A stretch of 64,000 nucleotides of DNA from Ectothiorhodospira mobilis (GCF_900114895.1 NZ_FOUO01000001.1:124001-188000); one strand, 5' to 3'. Positions 10,979 to 23,476 are shown, numbered from the stretch's first letter. Made by a program: numbers and translations. The notes: generated from the sequence alone by a model not told the origin.

Positions 10979-13468
10979 TCAGTCGGCGGCGGGCCGGAAG
11001 CGTTTCAGCCGCAGGGCGTTGGCCAGCACCGATACCGAGGACAGGGACATGGCCGCCGCCGCGAACATGGGGGAGAGCAGGATACCGAAGGCCGGATAGA
11101 GCGCGCCCGCCGCCAGGGGCAGCAGGGTGGCGTTGTAGGCGAAGGCCCAGAACAGGTTCTGCCGGATGTTGCGCAGGGTGGCCCGGGACAGGGCGATGGC
11201 GTGGACCACGTTGCGCAGGTCCTCGGACATGAGCACCACCGAGGCCGATTCCATGGCCACGTCCGTGCCCGAGCCGATGGCGATGCCCACGTGGGCCCCG
11301 GCCAGGGCCGGGGCATCGTTGATGCCGTCCCCCACGAAGGCCACCTTCGCGCCATCGGCCCCCAGGTCGGCCACGGCCTGGGCCTTGCCCTCCGGCAGCA
11401 CCCCGGCCCGCACCTGATCGATGCCCAGTTCGTCGGCCACGGCCCGGGCGGTGCGCGGGTTGTCGCCGGTGACCATCACCACCCGCAGCCCCAAGCGGTG
11501 CAGCCCCTGCACCGCCTCCCGGGCCGAATCCTTGGGGGGGTCGGTCACCGCCAGCACCGCCTCCAGGCGGCCGTCCACCGCCAGCAGCAGGGGGGTGCCG
11601 CCCCGGTCGGATACGGCCTGCAGGGTCTCCCCGGCCGCCTGCGTGTCGACCCCGGCCGCGGAGAGAAAACGGGGCGAACCCAGCAGCAGGTCCTGTCCCT
11701 GGGCCCGCCCCTTCACCCCCTGCCCCGCCACCGCCTCGAAGCCCTCCGCCTCGGGCGGGGTGACGCCCCGCTCCCGGCAGCCCCGTTCCACGGCCCGGGC
11801 CAGGGGATGTTCGGAGCGGGCCTCCAGGGCCCCGGCCAGGGCCAGCACCCGATCCTCGGTCTGATCCCCCAGGGGCGTCACCGCCGTGAGCTCGGGGCGC
11901 CCCCGGGTGAGGGTGCCGGTCTTGTCCAGGGCCACCACGTCCACGTCCCGCAGGGCCTGGAGGGCATCCCCGCCGCGAAAGAGAACCCCCATCTGCGCCC
12001 CCTTGCCGGTGCCCACCATGATGGAGGTGGGGGTGGCCAGCCCCATGGCGCAGGGGCAGGCGATGATGAGCACCGCCACGGCGTTCACCAGGGCCAGGGT
12101 CAGGGCCGGCTCTGGACCGAACAGCAGCCAGACCACAAAGGTCACCCCGGCCACGGCCATGACCGCGGGCACGAAATAGCGCGTCACCCGGTCCACCACC
12201 GCCTGGATGGGCAGGCGCGAGGCCTGGGCCGCCTCCACCATGCGGATGATCTGGGCCAGCACCGTATCGCCACCCACCCGGGCCGCCTCCAGGGTCAGAC
12301 CACCCTGGGCGTTCACCGTGCCGCCCACCACCTCGTCCCCGGCGGATTTGGACACGGGCAGCGGCTCGCCGGTGATCATGGACTCATCCACATGGGATTC
12401 CCCCTCCAGCACCCGGGCGTCCACCGGGATGCGCTCCCCGGGGCGCACCTGGATGCGGTCCCCCGGCTGCACCCGCTCCAGGTCCAGCTCCACCCAGCCC
12501 CCGTCGCGCCACACCCGCGCCGTGCGCGGACGCAACTGCATGAGGCGGCGGATGGCCTCGGAGGTGGCCCCCCGGGCGCGGGCCTCCAGGTAGCGCCCCA
12601 CCAGGATCAGGGTGACGATCACCATGGCCGCTTCGTAGTAGACGTGCACCGTCCCCTGGGGGAGCACACCGGGGAGGAAGGTGGCCACCACGGAATAGCC
12701 ATAGGCGGCGCTGGTGCCCAGCATCACCAGGGAGTTCATGTCCGGCGCGCCGCGCACCAGGGCCGGCCAGCCCTTGCGGTAGAAGCGCAGGCCCGGCCCG
12801 AACTGCACCACCGAGGCGAGCACAAAGAAGAGCACATGCAGGCCCCGGGTGCCGATCCCCTGCTCCAGCCATGCCTGCAGGCCGGGCACCAGGGGGGCCC
12901 CCATGTCCAGGACCACCACCGGCAGGGTCAGGGCCGCGGCGAGGATCAGGGCCCGGCGCAACCGGCGCAGTTCCCGCGCCCGTCGGGATCGTTCCCGGTC
13001 CCCGCTCTCGGTATCGTCCCGGTGGGGCACCGCCTCGTAACCGGCGGCCTGCACCGCCCGGGCCAGGTCGGCCTCGGTGAGGCGCTCATCCAGCAGCACC
13101 ACCCGGGCCTGGCCCGTGGCCAGGTTCACCGCGGCGCTCTCCACCCCGGGCACCGCCTCCAGGGCCTGCTGCACCCGGGAGACGCAGGAGGCACAGCTCA
13201 TGCCCGTCACATCCAGGACGACGGTCCGCTGCCGCAGCCCGTAACCGGCCCCCTCCACGGCCCGGCGCAGCGCGTCCAGCGGGGGCACGGCCTCCTTGCC
13301 TCGTACCGTGGCCTGCTCCGTGGCCAGGTTCACCTGCACGTCCACCACCCCCGGCAGGTTCCTCAGGGCCTCATCCACGCGGCCCACGCAGGAGGCGCAT
13401 CCCATGCCGTCGATGGAGAGGGTGATGCCGCGGTCCTTGCCCGCGGCGGAGGTATGGGACGTGGTCAT
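10979..13468 (-). CDS. copA: Copper-exporting P1B-type ATPase
   Basis: Inner-membrane pump of 829 residues that expels Cu(I). Two N-terminal heavy-metal domains each carry a metal site (GMGCASC near residue 21 and GMSCASC near 93). Eight membrane segments follow; the sixth holds the ion-binding CPC in [13 protein letters not shown]. The phosphorylation site DKTGTLTRG, the HP motif ([10 protein letters not shown]) and the hinge [13 protein letters not shown] are all present. The ATG at 13468 starts just before the first metal domain. The gene is monocistronic by eye. No CueR gene is in the window, and the upstream bases show only a weak TAGG-N7-CCTA dyad, so regulation cannot be assigned. Confidence 0.96.
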   Translation of the reverse strand: MTTSHTSAAGKDRGITLSIDGMGCASCVGRVDEALRNLPGVVDVQVNLATEQATVRGKEAVPPLDALRRAVEGAGYGLRQRTVVLDVTGMSCASCVSRVQQALEAVPGVESAAVNLATGQARVVLLDERLTEADLARAVQAAGYEAVPHRDDTESGDRERSRRARELRRLRRALILAAALTLPVVVLDMGAPLVPGLQAWLEQGIGTRGLHVLFFVLASVVQFGPGLRFYRKGWPALVRGAPDMNSLVMLGTSAAYGYSVVATFLPGVLPQGTVHVYYEAAMVIVTLILVGRYLEARARGATSEAIRRLMQLRPRTARVWRDGGWVELDLERVQPGDRIQVRPGERIPVDARVLEGESHVDESMITGEPLPVSKSAGDEVVGGTVNAQGGLTLEAARVGGDTVLAQIIRMVEAAQASRLPIQAVVDRVTRYFVPAVMAVAGVTFVVWLLFGPEPALTLALVNAVAVLIIACPCAMGLATPTSIMVGTGKGAQMGVLFRGGDALQALRDVDVVALDKTGTLTRGRPELTAVTPLGDQTEDRVLALAGALEARSEHPLARAVERGCRERGVTPPEAEGFEAVAGQGVKGRAQGQDLLLGSPRFLSAAGVDTQAAGETLQAVSDRGGTPLLLAVDGRLEAVLAVTDPPKDSAREAVQGLHRLGLRVVMVTGDNPRTARAVADELGIDQVRAGVLPEGKAQAVADLGADGAKVAFVGDGINDAPALAGAHVGIAIGSGTDVAMESASVVLMSEDLRNVVHAIALSRATLRNIRQNLFWAFAYNATLLPLAAGALYPAFGILLSPMFAAAAMSLSSVSVLANALRLKRFRPAAD

Positions 13469-13590
13469 GGCTCAAGACCCAGCAAAAGACTAGGATTCAA
13501 GCCTAAGGATTCCATTGACAGATTTCAATGCACGGACCCTATGGGAGGGGAAGCGGCCAGGGAGGCCGGGGGGCCGCTGGAGGAGATCAG

Positions 13591-13617
13591 GCCTGCCGTG
13601 GGGATCCCCCGGCAGGC
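13591..13617 (-). terminator. Hairpin downstream of the OmpA-like gene
   Basis: GCCTGCC pairs with GGCAGGC around an inner GGGG-AT-CCCC pairing. It lies 17 bp past the stop codon on the minus strand. No U tract follows, so termination may be Rho-assisted. Confidence 0.55.
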
Positions 13618-13633
13618 CCGTTGGATCACGCCA

Positions 13634-14284
13634 TCAACGCTGCTGGATGCGACGCTCCAGCTTCTCGATGCGGATCTCCACACGGCGGTTGGCCAGACGG
13701 CCCTCGGCGGTCTTGTTGTAGGCCACCGGACGGTCCGGGCCATAGCCCACGGTGACGATGTCGTCCGCAGGCACGCCCTGCTCCACCAGATACGCCTTCA
13801 CCGATTCGGCGCGATCCCGGGAGAGGCGCTCGTTCAGTTCGCGGGGTCCGGTGCTGTCGGTGTGGCCGGCCACCACCACGCGCTCCAGACGATCACCGGC
13901 GGCCAGGATGGCATCCGCCACGCGATCCAGCTCCTGCTCGGCCTGGGGGGAGAGATCGCTCTTGCCCGTGGGGAAAAGAACCTCGCCCTTGAGCGTGACG
14001 GTTTCCGTCACCACCTTGGGTTCCGGTTCGGGGGCAGGGGCGGGTTCGGCCTGGGCCATCGGCTCCTCCGGCTCCGGGGCCTGATAACCGGGGCAACCCT
14101 CGATGGCCAGGGAGGGTTGCCAGCGCGGGGTCTTCACGCAGTCGCCGGAGCCGTCCCGCACCACGGTCCCCCAGGGATCGGCGGTGTAGCCCGTGGCGGC
14201 CTGTACGGGCGCGGCGGCGAACAGGGCCAGGGCCAGCGCACCGGCGCCCGGGAGGATCATCGGCTTGTGCAGCTTCTTTTGCAT
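13634..14284 (-). CDS. OmpA-family peptidoglycan-binding protein
   Basis: Outer-membrane-associated protein of 216 residues. A signal peptide (residues 1-30, ending PVQAA) precedes a short region with two cysteines and a Pro/Glu/Ala-rich linker (about 70-95). The C-terminal OmpA domain has the pattern ADAILAAGDRLERVVVAGHTDSTG...LSRDRAESVKAYL...NRRVEIRI. It lacks an N-terminal barrel, so it resembles small OmpA-like or Pal-type proteins. It has no lipobox. The start at 14284 is supported by AAGGAG eight bases upstream; a longer reading frame adds 57 residues without a signal peptide. Confidence 0.9.
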   Translation of the reverse strand: MQKKLHKPMILPGAGALALALFAAAPVQAATGYTADPWGTVVRDGSGDCVKTPRWQPSLAIEGCPGYQAPEPEEPMAQAEPAPAPEPEPKVVTETVTLKGEVLFPTGKSDLSPQAEQELDRVADAILAAGDRLERVVVAGHTDSTGPRELNERLSRDRAESVKAYLVEQGVPADDIVTVGYGPDRPVAYNKTAEGRLANRRVEIRIEKLERRIQQR

Positions 14285-14543
14285 CTTCTTTTCTCCTTCA
14301 CGATTCGAGCGGGTTGGTGTGAACAGCCCGATTCCGCCCGTGCGCCGCTGGGTCCATGGCGCCTCGGACTGCGTTCCCTCAGCGATCCCGCAGCCAGGGC
14401 ATGCCCCCTGGGCGGAACCGGCCGGCATGGCCCCATACCCGCGTCGCGAGACCACCCACAGCCAGGGGCCTTTGCCCTAGAGGATAGAGCATTGCGGGCC
14501 CGCTGTCGGCCATGGGCGCGGGGCAACCCGGGGCATACAACGA

Positions 14544-14570
14544 CGAAGCCCCGCACGGGGCGGGGCTTCG
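14544..14570 (-). terminator. Hairpin downstream of groEL
   Basis: CGAAGCCCCG and CGGGGCTTCG form a 10-bp stem about 45 bp past the groEL stop codon. The following bases are only mildly U-rich. Confidence 0.6.
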
Positions 14571-14613
14571 CGACGGCCTTAGGGCCGCTTGGGGTACAGA
14601 ATGGGGGATGGGC

Positions 14614-16609
<1,996 letters not shown>

Positions 16610-16674
16610 GGGCCTTGACTCCTTGAGAGTTGTCGTTTGGACGATTTGAGGGTCTGCGGATCCCCGGGGCGCTG

Positions 16675-16701
16675 TTAGCACTCCCCGTTGGTGAGTGCCA
16701 A
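16675..16701 (-). promoter_or_regulatory. CIRCE element (HrcA operator) of groESL
   Basis: TTAGCACTC and GAGTGCCAA are separated by nine bases, the CIRCE layout with one mismatch in the second arm. It begins at the edge of the -10 hexamer of the groES promoter, the usual place for repression by HrcA. Confidence 0.92.
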
Positions 16702-16728
16702 TGATAGTAACGGCCTGCGGGATGTCAA
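16701..16728 (-). promoter_or_regulatory. Sigma-70 promoter of groESL
   Basis: TTGACA (16723-16728), a 16-bp spacer and TATCAT (16701-16706) point toward groES. Transcription would start inside the CIRCE element. Heat control therefore appears to be by HrcA with a housekeeping promoter; no clear sigma-32 site is seen here. Confidence 0.8.
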
Positions 16729-16908
16729 GGGGGGGCGGACGAAAAGCGGACGCAAACGGGCAGGGCCCTTCAGGCCCGGGGGGCAACGGATACGCAGGCG
16801 GGAGACGGGCCCTGCCCCGGGGTGCACCAGGGGCGGGCCAGGAACCGGAATGAACGGGAGGGGCAACGGGGCCGGGGGCGCCCCTGCCGGGCCCGAGAAA
16901 CGGGAGGA

Positions 16909-17427
16909 TCAGCCGCGACGCTCGTCCTCGTCGTCCCGGGGCGGCGCCACGGAATCCCGGGAGTCGGGTTCTCGCTCCCACTCCCCTTCGATGGTATGGC
17001 CCGGATCCCCCCCCGGATACGGGCCCCTACGGCGGGTGTAGGCCTGGTGCACATGACCGCGGGCCACGAACACCCCCTTGCTCATGAGCCAGCGGGCCAT
17101 GATACGGCGGGTGGCGGGGATCAGGCAGGCAAAGCCCAGGGCATCGGTGAAGAAACCGGGGGTGAGCAGCAGGGCGCCGCCGAACACCAGGAAGACCCCT
17201 TCCACCAGCTCCGTGGCCGGCAGCTGCCCCTGGTCCAGGCTGCGCTGCATGCGGGTCAGGGTGGCCAGGCCCTGGCGCCGGAGCAGGAAGGCCCCGAGCA
17301 CGGCGGTGAACACCACCAGCCCCACGGTGGGCCACACCCCGATGACCCCGCCCACCCGGATCAGGATGTAGATCTCCACCAGGGGGATGGTGAAGAACAG
17401 GATCAGCAGCAGCGGGAAGATGGGCAT
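16909..17427 (-). CDS. fxsA: FxsA-family membrane protein
   Basis: Cytoplasmic-membrane protein of 172 residues related to FxsA, which in E. coli relieves phage exclusion by the F plasmid when overproduced. Hydrophobic segments lie at about residues 4-22, 26-47 and 77-100 ([21 protein letters not shown], the family signature). The last 40 residues are charged and cytoplasmic. The gene lies upstream of groES on the same strand, as in many gammaproteobacteria. Its normal cellular role is unknown. Confidence 0.9.
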   Translation of the reverse strand: MPIFPLLLILFFTIPLVEIYILIRVGGVIGVWPTVGLVVFTAVLGAFLLRRQGLATLTRMQRSLDQGQLPATELVEGVFLVFGGALLLTPGFFTDALGFACLIPATRRIMARWLMSKGVFVARGHVHQAYTRRRGPYPGGDPGHTIEGEWEREPDSRDSVAPPRDDEDERRG

Positions 17428-17566
17428 GACGATGCGTTACCTCGGATTTTTCACCCTTATAACAGCGCCGGGGCAAGGCCGTAAACCGCGGGCGGGGCCT
17501 GGAAATCCGTATTCGGTTATGGTGTTATACCCTTGAGAAATATCAAACCAAAGCGGAGGACCCGAC

Positions 17567-18118
17567 ATGATCCCTTCCCCTGGCCGACACAACCGCCTCA
17601 CCCGGCTGCCCGCCCTGCTGCTCCTGCTGCTGGCCACGGCCCTGCCCCTGCAGGCCCCGGCCCAGGAGCGGGATCCCTACAAACACCTCTTTGGCATGAC
17701 CTTCGGGGATTTCCAGGAGGAGCTGGCCATGGCCCGGGAGGAGGACAAGAAGGCCGTCATGATCTTCTTCGAGATGGACGGCTGCCCCTACTGCCGGTAC
17801 ATGAAGGAGGAGGTGCTGAACCGCCCCGAGGTGCAGGACTACTACAACACCCATTTCGCCAGCTTCGCCGTCGACGTGGAAGGGGCCCTGGAGATCACCG
17901 ACTTCCAGGGCCGGACCACCACCGAGCGGGAGTGGGCCGCGGCCCACGGGGTGCACGTCACCCCCGTGTTCCTGTTCTTCGACCTGGAGGGTGAACCCAT
18001 CGCCCGCCACACCGGCACCACCGACGGCCCCGGACCCTTCCTGAAACTGGGGCGCTACGTGGCCGAAGGCCACTACCGGGACCAATCCCTGGAGGCCTTC
18101 CTGAAGGAAGTCGAGTAA
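17567..18118 (+). CDS. Periplasmic thioredoxin-fold protein, SoxW-like
   Basis: Secreted thioredoxin-like protein of 183 residues. A signal peptide (to about residue 32, ending APAQ) precedes the thioredoxin fold with active site MDGCPYCRYMKEEV (CPYC near residue 71). A conserved VTPVFLFFD supplies the cis-proline region. CPYC is more glutaredoxin-like than the CGPC of thioredoxin. Such proteins occur as SoxW or DUF255-like relatives in sulfur oxidisers. Downstream lie cutA, dsbD and a TlpA-like gene on the same strand, which suggests that DsbD could keep it reduced. The exact partner is unknown. Confidence 0.82.
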   Translation: MIPSPGRHNRLTRLPALLLLLLATALPLQAPAQERDPYKHLFGMTFGDFQEELAMAREEDKKAVMIFFEMDGCPYCRYMKEEVLNRPEVQDYYNTHFASFAVDVEGALEITDFQGRTTTEREWAAAHGVHVTPVFLFFDLEGEPIARHTGTTDGPGPFLKLGRYVAEGHYRDQSLEAFLKEVE

Positions 18119-18200
18119 CCCTCCGGGGCCTGCGCCATGGCTTGAGCCGCCCCCCGGGGCGGTGCACCATGACGCCACCCCACCCCCGAGGAGAAACGCC

Positions 18201-18521
18201 ATGAGTGAACCGCTGCTGATCATCACCACCCTGGACGATGAGGCCCGCGCCCGGGAGATCGCCGCCCTGTTGGTGGAACGGCAACTGGCCGCGTGCGTCA
18301 CCATCCTGCCGGCGGCCACCTCCGTGTATGCCTGGGAGGGGGAGATCCAGGAGGATGCGGAGCACGTCCTGCTCATCAAGTCCCGGGCGGAGTGCTACGA
18401 GGCCCTGCAGGAGGGCCTGCGGGAGGAGCACCCCTATGAACTCCCGGAGATCATCGCGGTCCCCATCACCCATGGCCTCGAGGGCTACCTGCACTGGATA
18501 GAGGACACCACACGCCCATGA
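18201..18521 (+). CDS. cutA: CutA divalent-cation-tolerance-type protein
   Basis: Small trimeric PII-like protein of 106 residues from the CutA1 family, linked to metal tolerance although its direct role is debated. Typical segments are ERQLAACVTILP, SVYAWEGEIQ and HPYELPEIIAVPI. The ATG at 18201 follows GAGGAG with seven intervening bases; an upstream ATG at 18162 has no homology before that point. Its last codon overlaps the dsbD start (ATGA), so the two are translationally coupled. Confidence 0.95.
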   Translation: MSEPLLIITTLDDEARAREIAALLVERQLAACVTILPAATSVYAWEGEIQEDAEHVLLIKSRAECYEALQEGLREEHPYELPEIIAVPITHGLEGYLHWIEDTTRP

Positions 18522-20407
18522 CCCGACTGCCCCAACTGCCAAGGAAACGGATCATCCCCCCGGCCCCGATCCCGGCCCGGATGGCCCGGATGGCCCTGAC
18601 GGCCCTGTTGTACCTGCTGGCCCTGAGCCTGCCGGTGGTGGCGGCGGCCGATGACCTGCTGCCCCCGGAGCAGGCCTTCGCCGTGGAGGTACAACCCGGT
18701 GAGGACGACACCGTAATCGCCCATTGGGAGATCGCCGATGGCTATTATCTCTACGGGCATTCATTGGAATTCACCTCCAAGACCCCCGGCATCGAGCTGG
18801 GGGAACCCCGCCGCCCAGAAGGAAAGATCAAGGAGGATGAGTTCTTCGGTGAGGTGGAGACCTACCGCGGGGAACTGGACATCGTCCTGCCCCTGTCCCG
18901 GGACGCCGACGCCCCGGATACCCTGGAACTGACGCTGCGGGCCCAGGGCTGCGCGGACGCGGGGGTCTGTTATCCACCTCAGGAGCGCACCGTCTCCGTG
19001 GACCTGGGCGCCCCCCCGACCCAGGCGGGCGGCGCAACGCAAGGGGATCCCGCCACGCCGGAACAGGGCGCGCGCCCCACCCCCGCCACGGAGCAGGACC
19101 GCATCGCGGCCCAACTGGCCCAGGGGAACCTGTGGCTGGTGCTGCTGGCCTTCTTCGGCTTCGGCCTGCTGCTCACCTTCACCCCCTGCGTCTTCCCCAT
19201 GATCCCCATCCTGTCCAACATCATCCTGGGACAGAAGTCGCTCACCCCGCGCAAGGCCTTCACCATCTCCCTGGCCTTCGTGCTGGCCATGGCGGTTACC
19301 TACACCGTGGCCGGGGTCTTTGCGGGCCTGGCGGGCGCCAACCTGCAGGCCGCCTTGCAAAACCCCTGGGTCATCGGCGGCTTCGTGATCATCTTCATCG
19401 CCCTGGCCCTCTCCATGTTCGGCTTCTACGACCTGCAGATGCCCGCGGCGCTGCAGACCCGGCTGTCCGCCCTCTCCAACCGCCAGCAGGGGGGAACCCT
19501 GGTGGGGGCCGCCGTCATGGGATTCCTCTCGGCCCTCATCGTGGGTCCCTGCGTCACCGCCCCCCTGGTGGGGGCCCTTCTCTACATCAGCCAGACCGGC
19601 GACGCCGTACTGGGCGGACTGGCCCTGTTCAGCCTGAGCCTGGGGATGGGTCTGCCGCTGCTGATCCTGGGCACCTCCGCCGGCAGCCTGCTGCCCCGGG
19701 CCGGGGCCTGGATGGACACGGTCAAGGCCGTCTTCGGTGTGCTGCTGCTGGCCATGGCCATCTGGCTGCTGGAACGGGTGGCCCCGGCATCGCTCACCCT
19801 CTTCCTCTGGGCCGCCCTGCTCATGGTCAGCGGGGTCTACATGGGGGCCGCGAGCCCCCTCCCCGAGGAAAACCGCGGCTGGCGGGCCCTGTGGAAGGGG
19901 TTCGGCCTGGTGATCCTGGTCTACGGCATCCTCCTCCTGGTGGGGGCCGCCTCCGGCGCCCGGGACCCCTTCCATCCCCTGGAGGGCCTCACCGCCGCGG
20001 ACCAGGGGGACCGGCAGGGGACGGAACTGCGGTTCCAGGCCGTGAATGACCCGAAGGAGCTGGAACAGGCCCTGGCGGATGCCCGGGCAGCGGGGCAGCC
20101 GGTGCTGCTGGACTTCTACGCCGACTGGTGCGTGGAATGCACCCACATGGAACGCACCACCCTGCGGGACCCGGAGGTGATCCGGGCCCTCTCCGGGGTA
20201 CGGCTGCTGAAGGCGGATGTCACCCACCAGACCCGGGGACACCGGGAACTCATGCGTTCCTTCGACCTCTTTGGCCCCCCCGCCATGATCTTTTTCAATG
20301 CCCGCGGCGAGGAGCGGGGCCATCATCGCCTCGTGGGGTACAAGGATGCCGAGGCCTTCCTGGAGCATATACAGGCCGCCCTGGGCCCCACCCGCGAACC
20401 CGGCTGA
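18518..20407 (+). CDS. dsbD: Thiol:disulfide interchange protein DsbD
   Basis: Carries electrons from cytoplasmic thioredoxin to periplasmic thiol proteins. The 629 residues hold all three modules: a signal peptide and alpha domain with its Cys pair (CADAGVCYP, about residues 148-156), an eight-helix membrane domain with the redox cysteines in TPCVFPMIP and VGPCVTAPLVG, and a C-terminal thioredoxin domain with WCVEC (near residue 542). The start overlaps cutA by four bases. It is the likely electron source for the SoxW-like and TlpA-like proteins on either side. Confidence 0.96.
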   Translation: MTRLPQLPRKRIIPPAPIPARMARMALTALLYLLALSLPVVAAADDLLPPEQAFAVEVQPGEDDTVIAHWEIADGYYLYGHSLEFTSKTPGIELGEPRRPEGKIKEDEFFGEVETYRGELDIVLPLSRDADAPDTLELTLRAQGCADAGVCYPPQERTVSVDLGAPPTQAGGATQGDPATPEQGARPTPATEQDRIAAQLAQGNLWLVLLAFFGFGLLLTFTPCVFPMIPILSNIILGQKSLTPRKAFTISLAFVLAMAVTYTVAGVFAGLAGANLQAALQNPWVIGGFVIIFIALALSMFGFYDLQMPAALQTRLSALSNRQQGGTLVGAAVMGFLSALIVGPCVTAPLVGALLYISQTGDAVLGGLALFSLSLGMGLPLLILGTSAGSLLPRAGAWMDTVKAVFGVLLLAMAIWLLERVAPASLTLFLWAALLMVSGVYMGAASPLPEENRGWRALWKGFGLVILVYGILLLVGAASGARDPFHPLEGLTAADQGDRQGTELRFQAVNDPKELEQALADARAAGQPVLLDFYADWCVECTHMERTTLRDPEVIRALSGVRLLKADVTHQTRGHRELMRSFDLFGPPAMIFFNARGEERGHHRLVGYKDAEAFLEHIQAALGPTREPG

Positions 20408-20441
20408 ACCCACGCCCCCATTCCCCCAGCACGGACCCCCC

Positions 20442-20957
20442 ATGCCCACACGCGCCATCCGTCTCCTTCCCCTGCTCCTGGCCGCCCTGTGCATCGCACC
20501 GTCCGGGGCCGCCCCCCTCGCCGGCCAGGGGATGCAAGGGGCACAGGCCCCCGCCTTCACCCTGCCGGATCTGGAGGGCAACCCCCGCCGCATCGGGGAG
20601 TGGGACGGGCGCGTGGTGCTGGTGAACTTCTGGGCCACCTGGTGCCCGCCCTGCCGCAAGGAGATCCCCCTGTTCGTGGAGATGCAGTCGGCCCATGGGG
20701 ACGCCGGGTTGACCATCGTCGGCGTGGCCCTGGACGATCCCCAGGCGGCGGCGGCATTCGCCCGGGACCAGGGCATCAACTTCCCCGTGCTGGTGGGTGG
20801 CGAGGAGCGGGCCGGTGAGGTGGCCCGGGCCTATGGCAACCCCTACGGCAGCCTGCCCTACAGCGTCCTGCTGGACCGGGAGGGCAAGGTGCGGTATATC
20901 CATGTGGGCCGCCTGCATCGCGAGACCCTGGAACGGGAGTTGGCCCCCCTGCTCTGA
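20442..20957 (+). CDS. TlpA-like periplasmic thioredoxin
   Basis: Thiol reductase of 171 residues. A signal peptide (to about residue 27) precedes a redoxin fold with active site FWATWCPPCRKEIP (WCPPC) and a GSLPYSVLLD segment around the cis-proline. WCPPC proteins such as TlpA, ResA and DsbE reduce cytochrome or copper-site cysteines. Position 34 bp after dsbD supports a reductive periplasmic role. The ATG at 20442 gives a proper signal peptide; the longer frame does not. Confidence 0.9.
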   Translation: MPTRAIRLLPLLLAALCIAPSGAAPLAGQGMQGAQAPAFTLPDLEGNPRRIGEWDGRVVLVNFWATWCPPCRKEIPLFVEMQSAHGDAGLTIVGVALDDPQAAAAFARDQGINFPVLVGGEERAGEVARAYGNPYGSLPYSVLLDREGKVRYIHVGRLHRETLERELAPLL

Positions 20958-21054
20958 ACCTACCGGCACACTCGGGATTGCCCCTATTCCGTCACAAATT
21001 TTTGGGAATATGCGGCAAACTCCCTTAAAAACCCGGGAAACATCCCTGGTGCGC

Positions 21055-21083
21055 TGGACACTGCCCGGCGCTTGAGGCACAAT
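21055..21083 (+). promoter_or_regulatory. Predicted promoter of aroQ-accB-accC
   Basis: TGGACA (21055-21060), a 17-bp spacer and CACAAT (21078-21083) match sigma-70 hexamers at 5/6 and 4/6. A leader of about 100 bases follows and contains a small ACCTC/GAGGT hairpin. Confidence 0.45.
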
Positions 21084-21190
21084 CCCGCCCACCTCTTGGG
21101 GGAGGTTCCCGTTCATCCGCGCGATGCACGCGCCGACGTGTCCTGCCGGGGCGGCCCCTCCTTCGGCAATGTCCCAGTGTGCGAGCGCCC

Positions 21191-21634
21191 ATGGCCCGAT
21201 TCCTCCTGCTCAACGGCCCCAATCTGAATCTCCTGGGTATCCGCGAGCCCGGCGTGTACGGCCACCAGGGACTGGACGGGATCGTCGCGGCGCTCCAGCA
21301 GCTGGCCCAGGAGCAGGGCCACCACCTGGAGGCCTTCCAGTCCAACGCCGAGCACGCCCTCATCGACCGCATCCACGCGGCCCGGGAAGAGGGGATGGAG
21401 TCCATCCTCATCAACCCCGGCGGCCTCACCCACACCAGCGTGGCCCTGCGCGACGCCCTGCTGGCGGTGCGCATCCCCTTCTTCGAGGTGCACCTGTCCA
21501 ACACCTTCGCCCGCGAACGCTTCAGGCACCGCTCCTATCTCTCGGACGTGGCCGCCGGCGTGATCATCGGCCTCGGCCCCTACGGCTACACCCTGGCGCT
21601 GCAAGCGGCGATCCATCAGACAACCCTGAGCTGA
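21191..21634 (+). CDS. aroQ: Type II 3-dehydroquinate dehydratase
   Basis: Third step of the shikimate pathway. The 147 residues form the type II flavodoxin-like fold: [16 protein letters not shown] at the start with the catalytic tyrosine soon after (GVYGHQG), [29 protein letters not shown], and the catalytic histidine in EVHLSN. The ATG at 21191 was chosen by homology; a GTG four codons upstream is possible. It precedes accB and accC, a common arrangement. Confidence 0.96.
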   Translation: MARFLLLNGPNLNLLGIREPGVYGHQGLDGIVAALQQLAQEQGHHLEAFQSNAEHALIDRIHAAREEGMESILINPGGLTHTSVALRDALLAVRIPFFEVHLSNTFARERFRHRSYLSDVAAGVIIGLGPYGYTLALQAAIHQTTLS

Positions 21635-21639
21635 GCACC

Positions 21640-22116
21640 ATGGATATCAGAAAGATCAAGAAACTCATCGAACTGCTGGAAGAATCCGGGATCAACGAGA
21701 TCGAGATCCAGGAGGGCGAGGAGTCGGTGCGCATCACCCGGGCGGCCCAGGGGGGTGGCGGACAGGCCTTCATGATGCCCCAGACCTTTATGGCCCCCGG
21801 CAACCCCACCCAGCCGCCCCCGGCGGCGGCCGCCGATGCGGCAGCGGCGGACTCTGGGGAGGAGGATGCCGGCATCCCCTCCGGCCATCAGGTGACCGCG
21901 CCCATGGTGGGGACCTTCTATCGCGCCCCCTCTCCGAGCTCCAAGCCCTTCGTCGAGGAAGGCCAGAAGGTGGAGGTGGGGGACACCCTATGCATCATCG
22001 AGGCCATGAAGATGCTCAACCAGATCGAGGCGGACAAGGCCGGGGTGATCAAGGCGATCCTGGTGGAGAACGGGCAGCCGGTGGAATACGGCGAGCCCAT
22101 GTTCATCATCGAGTGA
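21640..22116 (+). CDS. accB: Biotin carboxyl carrier protein of acetyl-CoA carboxylase
   Basis: Carries biotin for the first step of fatty-acid synthesis. The 158 residues begin [17 protein letters not shown], run through an Ala/Pro-rich linker (about 48-75), and end in the biotinyl domain. The biotin site EAMKMLN lies near residue 123. It starts five bases after aroQ and 13 bp before accC. BirA, which attaches the biotin, is encoded at about 50 kb. Confidence 0.98.
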   Translation: MDIRKIKKLIELLEESGINEIEIQEGEESVRITRAAQGGGGQAFMMPQTFMAPGNPTQPPPAAAADAAAADSGEEDAGIPSGHQVTAPMVGTFYRAPSPSSKPFVEEGQKVEVGDTLCIIEAMKMLNQIEADKAGVIKAILVENGQPVEYGEPMFIIE

Positions 22117-22129
22117 GGCCCAGCGAGCC

Positions 22130-23476
22130 ATGTTCGACAAGATACTGATTGCCAACCGCGGCGAGATCGCCCTGCGCATCCTCCGGGCCTGCCGGGAGAT
22201 GGGCATCAAGACCGTGGCCGTCCACTCGGACGTGGACCGGGACCTCAAGCACGTGCGCCTGGCGGATGAGTCGGTGTGCATCGGCCCCGCCCGTTCCACG
22301 GACAGCTACCTGAACATCCCGGCCCTCATCAGCGCCGCGGAGGTCACCGACGCCGAGGCCATCCATCCCGGCTACGGCTTCCTCTCGGAGAACGCCGACT
22401 TCGCCGAGCGGGTGGAGTCCAGCGGCTTCGTCTTCATCGGCCCCCGCGCCGAGACCATCCGCCTCATGGGGGACAAGGTCTCGGCGAAGAAGGCCATGAT
22501 GGAAGCGGGGGTGCCCTGCGTGCCCGGTTCCGGCGGCCCCCTGGGGGACGACGCGGAGGCCAACCTGGCCCTGGCCCGGGAGATCGGGTATCCGGTCATC
22601 ATCAAGGCCGCGGGCGGCGGCGGGGGCCGCGGCATGCGTGTGGTCCATTCCGAGGGCGCCCTGATCAACGCCATCTCCCTCACCCGCAACGAGGCCGCCT
22701 CCGCCTTCAACAACCCCACGGTCTACATGGAAAAATACCTGGAGAAACCCCGCCACGTGGAGTTCCAGGTCATCGCCGACGAGCACGGCAATGCCGTCAG
22801 CCTGGGGGAACGGGACTGCTCCATGCAGCGCCGCCACCAGAAGGTGATCGAAGAGGCCCCGGCCCCGGGGATCACCGAGGAGGAACGCCAGCGCATCGGC
22901 GCCCGCTGCGCCGAGGCCTGCCGCCGTATCGGCTACCGCGGCGCCGGCACCTTCGAATTCCTCTACGAGGACGGCGAGTTCTTCTTCATCGAGATGAACA
23001 CCCGCGTGCAGGTGGAGCACCCGGTGACGGAGATGGTCACCGGCCTGGACATCGTGCGCGAGCAGATCCTGGTGGCCGCCGGCCAGCCCCTGAGCATCCG
23101 CCAGGAGGACGTGGAGATCCGCGGCCACGCCATCGAGTGCCGCCTCAACGCCGAAGACCCGGCCACCTTCATGCCCTCCCCCGGCACCATCAGCCAGTAT
23201 CATGCCCCCGGCGGCCCCGGTATCCGTGTGGACACCCACATCTACAACGGCTACAAGGTCCCGCCCCACTACGACTCCATGATCGGCAAGCTCATCAGCT
23301 TCGGCGCCACCCGGGACATCGCCCTGGCGCGCATGGGCGGCGCCCTGTCGGAGATCGTCATCGAGGGCATCAAGACCAATGTCCCGCTGCAGCGGGACCT
23401 GATCGGCGACACCGCCTTCCGGCGGGGCGGCACCGACATCCACTACCTGGAAAAACGCCTCAAGGCCCACGGCTGA
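22130..23476 (+). CDS. accC: Biotin carboxylase of acetyl-CoA carboxylase
   Basis: ATP-grasp enzyme that carboxylates biotin on AccB. At 448 residues it is full length. Landmarks are [13 protein letters not shown], the [13 protein letters not shown] segment, the glycine-rich loop [34 protein letters not shown], and [15 protein letters not shown]. It forms an operon with aroQ and accB, with prmA 29 bp downstream. Confidence 0.99.
   Translation: MFDKILIANRGEIALRILRACREMGIKTVAVHSDVDRDLKHVRLADESVCIGPARSTDSYLNIPALISAAEVTDAEAIHPGYGFLSENADFAERVESSGFVFIGPRAETIRLMGDKVSAKKAMMEAGVPCVPGSGGPLGDDAEANLALAREIGYPVIIKAAGGGGGRGMRVVHSEGALINAISLTRNEAASAFNNPTVYMEKYLEKPRHVEFQVIADEHGNAVSLGERDCSMQRRHQKVIEEAPAPGITEEERQRIGARCAEACRRIGYRGAGTFEFLYEDGEFFFIEMNTRVQVEHPVTEMVTGLDIVREQILVAAGQPLSIRQEDVEIRGHAIECRLNAEDPATFMPSPGTISQYHAPGGPGIRVDTHIYNGYKVPPHYDSMIGKLISFGATRDIALARMGGALSEIVIEGIKTNVPLQRDLIGDTAFRRGGTDIHYLEKRLKAHG

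Noticed and set aside
13469-13515. CueR-type copper operator before copA
   Set aside because: Only a weak TAGG/CCTA dyad and GGATTC direct repeats are present; the long CueR spacer promoter is not convincing.
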